Source: Methylobacterium terrae
GTDB lineage: Bacteria; Pseudomonadota; Alphaproteobacteria; Rhizobiales; Beijerinckiaceae
Length of the DNA: 64,000 nucleotides
Reading direction: 5' to 3'
Assembly: GCF_003173755.1 (NCBI RefSeq)
Contig: NZ_CP029553.1
Span: forward strand, 4,240,001-4,304,000
The notes under the pieces were generated by a model, which ran no database searches, was not told where the DNA came from, and was given only the letters and a program-made list of their open reading frames with translations. How positions within the stretch are numbered: position 1 is the stretch's first letter; every line of letters begins with the position of its first letter. Shown in pieces: positions 53,757 through 62,157 of the stretch. The translations under genes and the position numbers were made by a program.

Positions 53757-55679
53757 CTATCGCGGCGACGACGCCTTCGCGTCGTCCGTGGCCGTCGCGA
53801 GCCAGACCGGAGCCTCGCCGCGGACGGGCGGCAGGCGGGCGGGGACCGGCGGCGCCGCGCGGGCGGCCGCGAGGTCGCGCAGCTCCGGCGCCTGGGCGGT
53901 GTCGTCGATGGTCAGGAACAGGCCGCGCCGGCGCGCCGCCTGGCCGAGGTCGGACCGGCTGGTGAGCACGCTGAGCGCGGGGCTCGCCAGCAGGGCGAGG
54001 ACGAGCGGCGCCATCCAGAGCGCGAGCAGCGGATCGCCGGCGTAGGCGAGGGCCGCCGCCATGAGCCCGCCGGCGACCAGCGAATCGGCCTGGAGCCGGC
54101 AGGCCTCGGACCACGGCACCCGGCGGTCGTCGCGGACCTGGGTGTCCCAGCGCACCACCCGGCCGGCGAAGGTCGTGGCGACGGCACCGGCATTGAACAG
54201 GGTCATGACCGGCCACAGCAGCACCCACAGGGCCTGTTCGAGGGCGGCGCTGACGAGCAGGCTGCGGGTGCCCCCGAAGGCGGCGCGGCGCTCGGGAGAG
54301 ACAAGCACGTGTCCGAGGCTGAGGAGCTTCGGCAGCGCCAGCACGGCGAGGCTCAAGGAAGCCAGGATCGCCGCCGCCGGCCCCTCGCCGGCGAGCCTGT
54401 AGGCGAGCAGGCCCAGATCGCCGCTGCGGATCGCCTGCCAGGTGCCCAGCGCCAGGAACGCGACCCAGACCGGCGAGGCGAGATAGGACAGGATGCCGGC
54501 ACCGAGGTGCCAGCGGCTGCCGGCGGTGAGGCCGGGCAGGCGGATGATGCCGAGATGCTGCAGGTTGCCCTGGCACCAGCGCCGCTCGCGGCCAAGGAGG
54601 TCGGTGAGGTTGGTGGGCATCTCCTCCCAGGTGCCGGGCTCCTCCGGCAGCAGGCGCAGCTCCCAGCCGGCGCGGCGCAGGAACGCGCCCTCGACGGTGT
54701 CGTGGCACAGGATCTCGCCGCCGAGCGGGGCGCGGCCCGGCAGCACCGGCAATTCGGCATTGGCCGCGAAGGCGGCGATCCGCAGGATGGCGTTGTGGCC
54801 CCAGTAGCCGCCATCCGGCCCCTGCCAGGTCTCGAGCGCCCGGATCGAGAGCGGCGCGTAGAGCCGCACGGCGAATTGCTGGATGCGGGCGAACAGGGTG
54901 TCGCGCCCGGCGGCGTAGCTGACGGTCTGGATCAGGCCGACGGCGGGATTCTCCTCCATCAGCCGCACCAGGCGGCGCATGGCGGCGCCGGTCATCAGGC
55001 TGTCGGCGTCGAGCACGATCATGAAGTCGTACGCCTGGCCGTAGGTCTCGCAGAACTCGCCGATATTGCCGGCCTTGCGCCCGGTATTCTCCTGGCGGCG
55101 GCGGTAGCGCACGGCCGGCAGGCCGGGGCCGGCGGTCTCGCGCCACGCCTGGATCCGGGCGAATTCGCGCTCCTCGGCCGCGGCGATGTCGGCGTCGCGG
55201 GTGTCGCTGAGGACGAAGATGTCGAGGTCGCGCCCGTCGCCGCCGGTGCGGGCGAGCGAGCGGGCCATCACCCGGATCGCCGCGAAGACCGCCGCCGCGT
55301 CCTCGGCGTGGATCGCCACCACGGCCGCGGTGCGGCTGCGGCCGGTGGCCTGCGGCGCGGTCTCGGCCGCCTGCCGCTCCACCGCCGACATCACCCGGGG
55401 CCCCAGGCCCGCCGCGACGGCACCGTAGACGTACTGCCAGGCGATGTACGATTGCCAGGCCATCGCCAGGCAGAACAGCACCAGCACCGCGGCCTCGAGC
55501 GGCCCGTCCGGCACGCCGGTGCTGGCAACCGCCGCGAGCGCGAGGGCGAGCGCGGTCGCGACCGTCGGCAGGGCGAGCGCCAGGCGCCGCCGGCGCAGCG
55601 AGGCGGCATCCTGCCGCTGGGTGAAGTCCGCGCCGGGGTCAGCCGGCACCGCATCGTGCGACGAGGGTACGAAGGACAT
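53757..55679 (-). CDS. opgH: membrane glucosyltransferase OpgH/MdoH-like (GT2)
   Basis: A 640-aa polytopic glycosyltransferase of the glucans biosynthesis family. TM helices near residues 30-75, then a GT2 domain with MIVLDADSLM (DxD), HDTVEGAFLRRAGWEL (acceptor-site region with the catalytic Asp) and RRWCQGNLQH, the Q/R-x-x-R-W-type motif, then four or more TM helices. OpgH polymerises the backbone of osmoregulated periplasmic glucans. No opgG is adjacent. A short arrangement like this is usual in Methylobacterium-type genomes, I believe. The start at 55679 (MSFVPSSHD) was chosen over a frame to 55826. Confidence 0.9.
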   Translation of the reverse strand: MSFVPSSHDAVPADPGADFTQRQDAASLRRRRLALALPTVATALALALAAVASTGVPDGPLEAAVLVLFCLAMAWQSYIAWQYVYGAVAAGLGPRVMSAVERQAAETAPQATGRSRTAAVVAIHAEDAAAVFAAIRVMARSLARTGGDGRDLDIFVLSDTRDADIAAAEEREFARIQAWRETAGPGLPAVRYRRRQENTGRKAGNIGEFCETYGQAYDFMIVLDADSLMTGAAMRRLVRLMEENPAVGLIQTVSYAAGRDTLFARIQQFAVRLYAPLSIRALETWQGPDGGYWGHNAILRIAAFAANAELPVLPGRAPLGGEILCHDTVEGAFLRRAGWELRLLPEEPGTWEEMPTNLTDLLGRERRWCQGNLQHLGIIRLPGLTAGSRWHLGAGILSYLASPVWVAFLALGTWQAIRSGDLGLLAYRLAGEGPAAAILASLSLAVLALPKLLSLGHVLVSPERRAAFGGTRSLLVSAALEQALWVLLWPVMTLFNAGAVATTFAGRVVRWDTQVRDDRRVPWSEACRLQADSLVAGGLMAAALAYAGDPLLALWMAPLVLALLASPALSVLTSRSDLGQAARRRGLFLTIDDTAQAPELRDLAAARAAPPVPARLPPVRGEAPVWLATATDDAKASSPR

Positions 55680-55827
55680 GAGGGGGTCGCGTGAACTCGG
55701 TGGATGGGGGCCGGTGCGGGATGCGGCGCCGGGCGCCGTGGCTGCGCTATCCCGCTGGCCGTCATGGATCAATCGGCCTGAATGACGCCAGAACAATGAC
55801 ACCTGTTCGCGAGGCCCCGCTCCCATA

Positions 55828-55864
55828 GATACAGCCCAGATGTATCGGCCGGCGACGGCCGGCC
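55828..55864. promoter_or_regulatory. two adjacent inverted repeats before the glycan cassette
   Basis: GATACA-N7-TGTATC (55828-55846) is followed without a gap by GGCCGGC-N4-GCCGGCC (55847-55864). They end 4 bp before the GGAGGAG ribosome binding site (55869-55875) of the gene starting at 55883. The first looks like a protein operator, and the second, as RNA, would be a stable hairpin directly beside the ribosome binding site. The region also faces opgH. Confidence 0.5.
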
Positions 55865-55882
55865 AACGGAGGAGCGCGACGG

Positions 55883-57001
55883 GTGCCGCAGACCATCCTG
55901 ATCACCGGCGGGGCCGGCTTCATCGGCCGGGCCGTGGCGCGGGCCCTCGTCGCGCGGGGCGACCGGGTGCGCGTGCTCGACAGCCTGATCGAGCAGGTCC
56001 ACGGAGGTCGCACCCGCCCCGAGGGGCTGCCGGACGCGGTCGAGCTGCGCCTCGGCGACATCCGCGACGGGCGCGCCGTCGCCGAGGCGGTCGCGGGCGC
56101 CGACGCGGTGATCCACCTCGCCGCCGAGGTCGGGGTCGGCCAGAGCATGTACGACGTCGACCGCTACGTCGCGGTCAACGACCACGGCACCGCGATCCTG
56201 TTCCAGGCCCTGATCGAGCGGCCGGTGCGCCGCGTGGTCGTCGCCTCCTCGATGAGCGTCTACGGCGAGGGGCTGTATCGCGGCGCCGACGGGCGGGTGC
56301 GCGAGGAGGTCCTGCGCCAGCCCCGCTCCGGCCCGGACGCGCCTTGGGACCCCCTCGACGAGGAGGGAAGGCCGCTGGTGCCGGTGCCGACGCCGGAATG
56401 GAAGCGCCCGGCGCTCGCCTCGGTCTACGCGCTCACCAAGTACGCCCAGGAGCGCCTGACCCTGATGCTGGCTCCGGCCTACGGCATGGAAGGCGTCGCC
56501 TTGCGGCTCTGGAACGCCTACGGGCCGGGCCAGGCCCTGTCGAACCCCTATACCGGCGTGCTGGCGATCTTCGCCTCGCGGATTCACAACGGCGCGGCCC
56601 CGGTGATCTTCGAGGACGGGCACCAGCGGCGCGACTTCGTGCAGGTCGACGACGTGGCGCAGGCCTTCCTGCTCGCCCTCGACCGCCCCAGGGCCGCCGG
56701 GCAGGTCTACAACATCGGCTCGGGCGAGGACCGCACGGTGCGCGAGGTCGCCGCGCTGTTGGGCGAGGCGATGGGCCGGCCGGACCTCGTGCCCGAGATC
56801 GCCGGCAAGGCCCGGGCCGGCGACATCCGCCACTGCATCCCCGACATCGCCAAGGCGCGCGAGGAGCTGGGCTACCGCCCGGCCCGCGACTTCGCCGGCG
56901 GCCTGAAGGAGCTCGCCGCCTGGGTGGCCGAGCAGGAGGAGGCCCGGGACCGGGTCGAGGAGGCGCGCCGCGAGCTCGACCGGCGCGGGCTGGTGGCGTG
57001 A
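55883..57001 (+). CDS. NAD-dependent sugar epimerase/dehydratase
   Basis: A 372-aa extended SDR. The GTG start with GGAGGAG upstream leads into ILITGGAGFIGRAVARAL (NAD loop). ASSMSVYGEGLY and YALTKYAQERL carry the catalytic Ser and Tyr-x-x-x-Lys, LWNAYGPGQALSNPYTG binds the NDP-sugar, and FEDGHQRRDFVQVDD follows. It converts a nucleotide sugar, for example by C4 epimerisation. The C-terminal tail (EEARDRVEEARRELDRRG) is a charged helix. It is the first gene of a five-gene cassette whose stop overlaps the next start by one base. Confidence 0.9.
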   Translation: MPQTILITGGAGFIGRAVARALVARGDRVRVLDSLIEQVHGGRTRPEGLPDAVELRLGDIRDGRAVAEAVAGADAVIHLAAEVGVGQSMYDVDRYVAVNDHGTAILFQALIERPVRRVVVASSMSVYGEGLYRGADGRVREEVLRQPRSGPDAPWDPLDEEGRPLVPVPTPEWKRPALASVYALTKYAQERLTLMLAPAYGMEGVALRLWNAYGPGQALSNPYTGVLAIFASRIHNGAAPVIFEDGHQRRDFVQVDDVAQAFLLALDRPRAAGQVYNIGSGEDRTVREVAALLGEAMGRPDLVPEIAGKARAGDIRHCIPDIAKAREELGYRPARDFAGGLKELAAWVAEQEEARDRVEEARRELDRRGLVA

Positions 57002-58083
57002 TGACGGATCCCCGCTCCACCGGGCGGCGCCCGGTCCTGATCACCGGCGGCGCCGGCTTCATCGGCGCCAACCTCGCCGACGCCCTGGCGGCGGAGGGGC
57101 GCGACGTCCTCGTCTACGATGCCCTCCTGCGCCCCGGCGTCGAGGCGAACCTCGCCTGGCTGAAGGAGCGCCACCCGGAGCGGATCTCCTCGGTCGCGGC
57201 GGACGTGCGCGATTCCGCGAGCCTCGCGGCCGCGGCGGCGGAGGCCTCGGCGGTGGTCCACCTCGCCGCCCAGGTCGCCGTGACGACGAGCCTCGTCGAT
57301 CCGGTGGCCGACTTCGCAGTCAATCTCGGGGGGACCCTCGCGCTCCTCGAGGCCCTGCGCCGGCGCGCCGATCCACCCCCCCTCGTCTTCGCCTCGACCA
57401 ACAAGGTCTACGGCGACCTCGCCGATCTCGACTTCCGGTGCGAGGGCGACGCCTACGCGCCGACCGACCCGGGCATCCTAGCCCACGGCGTCGGCGAGGA
57501 CCGTCCGCTGGACTTCCACACGCCGTACGGCTGCTCGAAGGGCGGCGCCGACCAGTACGTGCTCGACTACGCCCGCAGCTTCCGCGTGCCGACCTGCGTC
57601 CTGCGGATGAGCTGCATCTACGGCCCGCGCCAGATGGGCACCGAGGACCAGGGCTGGGTCGCGCATTTCCTGATCCGGGCGCTCGAGGGCCGGCCGATCA
57701 CGATCTACGGCGACGGCTGCCAGGTGCGCGACGTGCTCGACGTCGGCGATGCGGTCGCGGCCTACCGGGCGGCGCTCGCGCGGATCGAGGCGGTGAAGGG
57801 CCGGGCCTACAATCTCGGCGGGGGCCCGCGGAACGCGGTCTCGCTGCGCCAGGTGCTCGGCGTCATCGAGGACACCGTCGGCCGTCCCCTCGACCTCGCC
57901 TTCGAGGACTGGCGGGCCGGCGACCAGCGCTACTACGTCTCGGACACGCGCCGCATCGCCGCCGATCTCGGGCTCGACGCGCCGCTGCCCTGGCGCCGGG
58001 GCATCGTCCGCCTTGCGGAGTGGCTCGCCGAGAGCCGTGGCCTGACCCTGCCCGGCCCGGCCGCGCGGGCCGTGCCGGCCTGA
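57001..58083 (+). CDS. NAD-dependent epimerase, CDP-paratose 2-epimerase-like
   Basis: A 360-aa extended SDR with VLITGGAGFIGANLADAL near residue 12, FASTNKVYGDLADLDF (catalytic Ser/Thr region), DFHTPYGCSKGGADQYVLDYAR (Tyr-x-x-x-Lys) and YGPRQMGTEDQGWVAHFLI, which is the pattern of CDP-paratose 2-epimerase (RfbE-like) proteins. It probably changes the configuration of an NDP-linked sugar made by the upstream enzyme. ATG 57001 uses the last base of the preceding TGA. The cassette's third gene begins 216 bp downstream. Confidence 0.9.
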   Translation: MTDPRSTGRRPVLITGGAGFIGANLADALAAEGRDVLVYDALLRPGVEANLAWLKERHPERISSVAADVRDSASLAAAAAEASAVVHLAAQVAVTTSLVDPVADFAVNLGGTLALLEALRRRADPPPLVFASTNKVYGDLADLDFRCEGDAYAPTDPGILAHGVGEDRPLDFHTPYGCSKGGADQYVLDYARSFRVPTCVLRMSCIYGPRQMGTEDQGWVAHFLIRALEGRPITIYGDGCQVRDVLDVGDAVAAYRAALARIEAVKGRAYNLGGGPRNAVSLRQVLGVIEDTVGRPLDLAFEDWRAGDQRYYVSDTRRIAADLGLDAPLPWRRGIVRLAEWLAESRGLTLPGPAARAVPA

Positions 58084-58299
58084 GCTACGCGCGAGACGCG
58101 ATTCGGTTCCCGGCGCGAGCCTGCAGCGCGCTCATGCCGGCGGCGGCGCCATGCACCGGCGTCATGGCGAATGACCCGGTGGTATCGTTCGCTTAACCGC
58201 ATTCGGGCGAAAAGCCCTTGTCGTCCGGAGCGGCCCCGCCACTTCCCAATAGTCGCCCCCAGTACCTGCGATGCCCGTTCCCGGTTCAGGACAGCCGCT

Positions 58300-59598
58300 T
58301 TGAGAATCGCCCTCGTCAACCCGACCTGGAGCTTCGAGAACAGCATCTATTTCGGGTGCCGTTCCCCGCATCTCCCCATCGAGCTCGGCGCCTGCAAGGT
58401 GCTGCTGGAGCGGGCCGGCCACGAGACGCTGATGCTGGACGGCGCCCTCGACGACCTCTCCATCGACGCGCTCGCCGACCGGGTGGCGGAGTTCGCGCCC
58501 GCCATGACGGTGGTGACGACGGCCCCGACCTACCTGTTCTGGCGCTGCGCCCAGCCCGAGCTGCGGGTGCCGCGCGCCTTCCTGGACGCGCTGGGTAATC
58601 GCGGCGGCCGCACCGTCGCGGTCGGCCCCCACGGTTCGGTCACGCCGGAGACGACGCTCGCGAAGCTCGCCTGCGACCTCGTGGTCCGGGGCGAGTGCGA
58701 GGAGGTCGTGACGCACCTGGCCGAGGGCGGCCTGGCGCGGCCCGCCTCCGTGCCGGCTCTCGCCTTCCGCGACGGCGCCGACACGGTCGTGACCGGCGGG
58801 CCCGCGGCGACCGTGTTCACGGATCTTCCGGCCCTGTCCTGGCCCGATCCCTGGGTGGCGCGCCACGCCCACCACCACCACCGCTTCGACCGGGCGCCGG
58901 AGGGGCCGGGGGCCGAGATCGAGGCCTCGCGCGGCTGCCCTTATTCCTGCACGTTCTGCGCCAAGATCGACTTCCGGGACAAGTACCGGCGGCGCGCGCT
59001 GCCGCCGATCCTGGAGGAGGTCGACCGGTTGATCGCGCAAGGCGTCACCTACCTCTACTTCATCGACGAGATCTTCCTGCCGCAGAAAGCCCTGCTCGAG
59101 GCGCTGGCCGCGCGCCGGATCGAGTTCGGGGTGCAGACCCGGATCGACCTGTGGAAGCCCGACATGCTCGACCTGCTGGGAGCGGCGGGCTGCGTCTCGA
59201 TCGAGGCCGGGGTCGAGAGCCTGACGGAGGCCGGCCGCGCGCTGCTCGACAAGAATTGCCGCGCCTCGACCGACGACCTCGCCGAGCGCCTGATCCACGC
59301 CCGCCGCTCGGTGCCGTTCGTCCAGGCCAACCTCATCAAGGTGGCGGGCGACGATCCCGACCTCGTGGCCGCCTGGCGCGACCGCCTGCGCGCCGCCGGC
59401 GTCTGGGCCAACGATCCCGTGCCGCTCTATCCCTACCCGTCCTCGCCGGACTACCGCCGCCTGTGGGGCGAGCCGGACGGCGAGGCCTGGGAGCGGGCGC
59501 ACGCCCATTACCTCGGCCAGTTCGACCGCTTCAGCGACATCCAGGAAGAGCGGCCGGCCCCGTTGCGCGAGTTGGAGGCGGCATGCTGCCCAGCCTGA
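58300..59598 (+). CDS. B12-binding-domain radical SAM enzyme
   Basis: A 432-aa enzyme. The N-terminal part (about 1-150) is a Rossmann-like cobalamin-binding domain as in other B12-rSAM proteins (IALVNPTWSF, ACKVLLERAGHETLMLDG, VVTTAPTYLFW, VRGECEEV). The radical SAM domain has Cys213, Cys217 and Cys220 in RGCPYSCTFCAK for the [4Fe-4S] cluster, then YLYFIDEIF and CVSIEAGVESL. The TTG start has AGGA about 8 bp upstream. Such enzymes often methylate unactivated carbons or rearrange sugars and lipids. In this cassette an NDP-sugar, glycan or lipid carrier is the likely substrate. It overlaps the next gene by 16 bp. Confidence 0.88.
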   Translation: MRIALVNPTWSFENSIYFGCRSPHLPIELGACKVLLERAGHETLMLDGALDDLSIDALADRVAEFAPAMTVVTTAPTYLFWRCAQPELRVPRAFLDALGNRGGRTVAVGPHGSVTPETTLAKLACDLVVRGECEEVVTHLAEGGLARPASVPALAFRDGADTVVTGGPAATVFTDLPALSWPDPWVARHAHHHHRFDRAPEGPGAEIEASRGCPYSCTFCAKIDFRDKYRRRALPPILEEVDRLIAQGVTYLYFIDEIFLPQKALLEALAARRIEFGVQTRIDLWKPDMLDLLGAAGCVSIEAGVESLTEAGRALLDKNCRASTDDLAERLIHARRSVPFVQANLIKVAGDDPDLVAAWRDRLRAAGVWANDPVPLYPYPSSPDYRRLWGEPDGEAWERAHAHYLGQFDRFSDIQEERPAPLRELEAACCPA

Positions 59599-60755
59599 CG
59601 GTCCCGGCCGGACGCCCGATCCCGCATCGCGGCGCGCCGGTCCTCAACCTGTTCATGACCGTCGATGCCGTCGGCGGCATCTGGCAGTACGGGCTCGACC
59701 TCGCCGAGGAGCTGATCCGGCAGGGCGTCGGCGTCACCCTGGCGGTACTCGGGCCCGAGCCGAACCAGGACCAGTTCCGCGCCGCCCGCGCCATCCGCGG
59801 CCTCGACCTGCGCCCGCTCGGCACCAGCCTCGACTGGACCGCGCTGACCCGGCGCGAGGTCGAGGACGCCGCCGCCATGGTGGCCCGCGAGGCCGAGCGG
59901 GCCGGCGCCGACCTGATCCACCTCAACAGCCCGGCGCTCGCCGCGATCACCGGGTTCTGCGCGCCCGTGATCGCGGTGGCGCATTCCTGCGTGGCGACCT
60001 GGTGGGCGGCGATGCGCCCGGGCCCGCTGCCGCCGGACCTCGCCTGGCGGGCGAGCCTCGTCGCGGAGGGCTACCGCCGGGTCGACGCGCTGCTCAGCCC
60101 GACCCGCGCCTTCGCGGAGGCGACCGCCGCGACCTACGGGATCGCCCCGCCCCGGGTGGTGCCGAACGGCCGGCGCAAGCCCGCCGCCCGCGGCCACCGC
60201 ACCCCGGCGGGGACCGCCGCCTCGCCCTTCGCCTTCACGGCCGGCCGGCTGTGGGACGAGGGCAAGAACGCCCGCACCCTCGACCGGGCGGCCGCGCGGA
60301 TGCACCTGCCGCTGCTCGCCGCCGGCGACCTGAAGGGCCCGAACGCGGCGCAGTTCTCGCCGCAGGCCCTGCGGCCGCTCGGTCGCCTCAGCGACCAGGA
60401 CGTGGCGCGCTGGCTCGCAGGCAGCCCGGTCTACGCCTCCGCCGCCCGCTACGAGCCGTTCGGCCTCGGCGTGCTGGAGGCCGCGAGCGCCGGGTGCGCC
60501 CTGGTCCTCTCCGACATCCCGACCTTCCGCGAATTGTGGGACGAGGCCGCGATCTTCATCGCCCCCGACGACGACGAGGGCTTCGCCCACGCCATCGAGA
60601 TGGTGGCGGGGGATCCCGCGATCCGGGCACGGCTCGGCGCCGAGGCGCGGGCCCGGGCCGAGACCTTCACGGTCGAGGCGATGACCGCCGGCGTGCTCGA
60701 CGCCTACCGGGCCGTGCTCGAGGCGCCGCCCTTGCGGGCCGGGGCGGTGGCGTGA
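59583..60755 (+). CDS. glycosyltransferase family 4-like protein
   Basis: A 390-aa GT-B glycosyltransferase. N-terminal acceptor domain: MTVDAVGGIWQYGLDLAEELIRQG (glycine loop) and LIHLNSPALAAI; C-terminal donor domain: FTAGRLWDEGKNARTL, YASAARYEPFGLGVLEAASAGCALVLSDIPTFREL, which contains the E-x7-E motif of retaining GT4 enzymes. It should add a sugar from NDP-sugar to a growing glycan at the cytoplasmic face. The start ATG overlaps the radical SAM gene by 16 bp, and its own stop overlaps the next start by 4 bp. Confidence 0.9.
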   Translation: MLPSLTVPAGRPIPHRGAPVLNLFMTVDAVGGIWQYGLDLAEELIRQGVGVTLAVLGPEPNQDQFRAARAIRGLDLRPLGTSLDWTALTRREVEDAAAMVAREAERAGADLIHLNSPALAAITGFCAPVIAVAHSCVATWWAAMRPGPLPPDLAWRASLVAEGYRRVDALLSPTRAFAEATAATYGIAPPRVVPNGRRKPAARGHRTPAGTAASPFAFTAGRLWDEGKNARTLDRAAARMHLPLLAAGDLKGPNAAQFSPQALRPLGRLSDQDVARWLAGSPVYASAARYEPFGLGVLEAASAGCALVLSDIPTFRELWDEAAIFIAPDDDEGFAHAIEMVAGDPAIRARLGAEARARAETFTVEAMTAGVLDAYRAVLEAPPLRAGAVA

Positions 60756-61840
60756 GGATCGTCGTCTTCACGCATTCCCTGCGCTCGTGCTGGAACCACG
60801 GCAACGCCCACTTCCTGCGCGGCGTGCTGCGCGAGCTTCACGCCCTCGGCCACGCGGTCGCGGTGCACGAGCCGGAGGGTGCCTGGAGCGTCGAGAACCT
60901 GCGTCGCGATCACGGCGAGGCGGGCCTCGCCTCGTCCCTCGCGCCCTACCCCGAGCTCTCGCCCGTCATCGACCCGCCGGGCTTCGACCTCGATGCGGCC
61001 CTCGACGGCGCCGACCTCGTGCTGGTGCACGAGTGGAACGAGCCGGCCCTCGTCGCCCGAGTCGGCGCGGCGCGGCGCAACGGCGGCCGCTTCACGCTTC
61101 TCTTCCACGACACCCACCACCGGGCGGTGAGCGAGCCCGACGCGATGCGGGCCTACGACCTCTCCGGGTATGACGGCGTGCTCGCCTTCGGCGAGACCCT
61201 GGCCGAGGTCTATCGCGGCTGGGGCTGGGGCGGCCGCGTCTTCGTCTGGCACGAGGCCGCCGATACCCGCCTGTTCCACCCGCCGGCGGGGGAGGCGCCC
61301 CGCCAGGGCGTGGTCTGGATCGGCAACTGGGGCGACGGGGAGCGCAGCGCCGAGCTGGAGCACTTCCTGTTCGGACCGGCCGAGCGGGCGGGCCTGCCCC
61401 TCGACGTCTGGGGCGTGCGCTATCCCGACGCGGCGCTCGCGACGTTGCGGCGCTTCCACGCGCGTTACCGCGGCTGGCTGCCGAATGCCCGCGCCCCGGA
61501 GGTCTTCGCCCGCCACCTCGCCACCGTGCACGTGCCGCGGCGCTTCTACGTCGAGGCCCTGCCCGGCATCCCGACGATCCGGGTGTTCGAGGCGCTGGCC
61601 TGCGGCATCCCCCTGGTCTCGGCACCCTGGCGCGACAGCGAGGGGCTGTTCACGCCGGGGAGCGATTTCCTCGTGGCGCCGGACGGCGCGGCGATGGAGC
61701 GCCACCTGCGCGACCTGGCGCACGATCCGGGATTGCGCGCGGCTCTCACGGAGCATGGCCTGAGGACGATCCAGGCGCGGCACACCTGCGCGCATCGGGC
61801 GGCGGAGCTGCTGGCAGTGGCGGAGCGGCTGCGGGGATGA
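60752..61840 (+). CDS. CgeB-like glycosyltransferase
   Basis: A 362-aa GT-B protein. The start MRIVVFTHSLRSCWNHGNAHFLRGVLREL parallels that of the protein at 23292-24374. HDTHHRAV near residue 128, GVVWIGNWGDGERSAEL at the start of the donor domain and IRVFEALACGIPLVSAPWRDSEG at the end complete a CgeB/Glyco_trans_1_2 layout. The GTG start overlaps the preceding TGA by 4 bp. It is the last gene of the cassette; a palindromic repeat element follows. Confidence 0.88.
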   Translation: MRIVVFTHSLRSCWNHGNAHFLRGVLRELHALGHAVAVHEPEGAWSVENLRRDHGEAGLASSLAPYPELSPVIDPPGFDLDAALDGADLVLVHEWNEPALVARVGAARRNGGRFTLLFHDTHHRAVSEPDAMRAYDLSGYDGVLAFGETLAEVYRGWGWGGRVFVWHEAADTRLFHPPAGEAPRQGVVWIGNWGDGERSAELEHFLFGPAERAGLPLDVWGVRYPDAALATLRRFHARYRGWLPNARAPEVFARHLATVHVPRRFYVEALPGIPTIRVFEALACGIPLVSAPWRDSEGLFTPGSDFLVAPDGAAMERHLRDLAHDPGLRAALTEHGLRTIQARHTCAHRAAELLAVAERLRG

Positions 61841-61867
61841 GCAGGTTCGCGCGCCGTCGAACCCTCC

Positions 61868-62145
61868 GCCGTAGAAGCAGGGCTGTCCGGGGAAAGTTGT
61901 AGCGTTGGCTTTTCTCCTCTTTTCCGCGGGCGGGGAGAGGCCTTCGCACCGCTTGCTGGGTGCGAAGGTCGCCCGCAGGGCGAGGGTGAGGGGGTGGTGC
62001 CGGATGAGACTTCTCCGGCACCTCACCCTCGCTCCGGCTTCGCCTCCGCTTGCTTCATCCCCGACAAGGGGGATGAAGCCCTCTCCCCGCCCGCGGGGAG
62101 AGGGGAAACCCGCGCGCCTTCTTTTCCCCGGACAGTCCTGCCGCA
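61868..62145. repeat. palindromic intergenic repeat element, copy B
   Basis: The ends are 13-bp perfect inverted repeats, CTGTCCGGGGAAA (61883-61895) and TTTCCCCGGACAG (62123-62135), that extend outward with one mismatch to GCAGGG/TCCTGC. Inside are a CGGGGAGAGG block facing CCTCTCCCCGC, and GGGCGAGGGTGAGGGGGT facing CTCACCCTCGCTCC. It is a better-preserved version of the element at 15150-15453. It fills the space between the glycan cassette and the convergent M20 gene and could serve as a strong bidirectional terminator-like structure. Confidence 0.82.
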
Positions 62146-62157
62146 GTGGAGAAGGGT

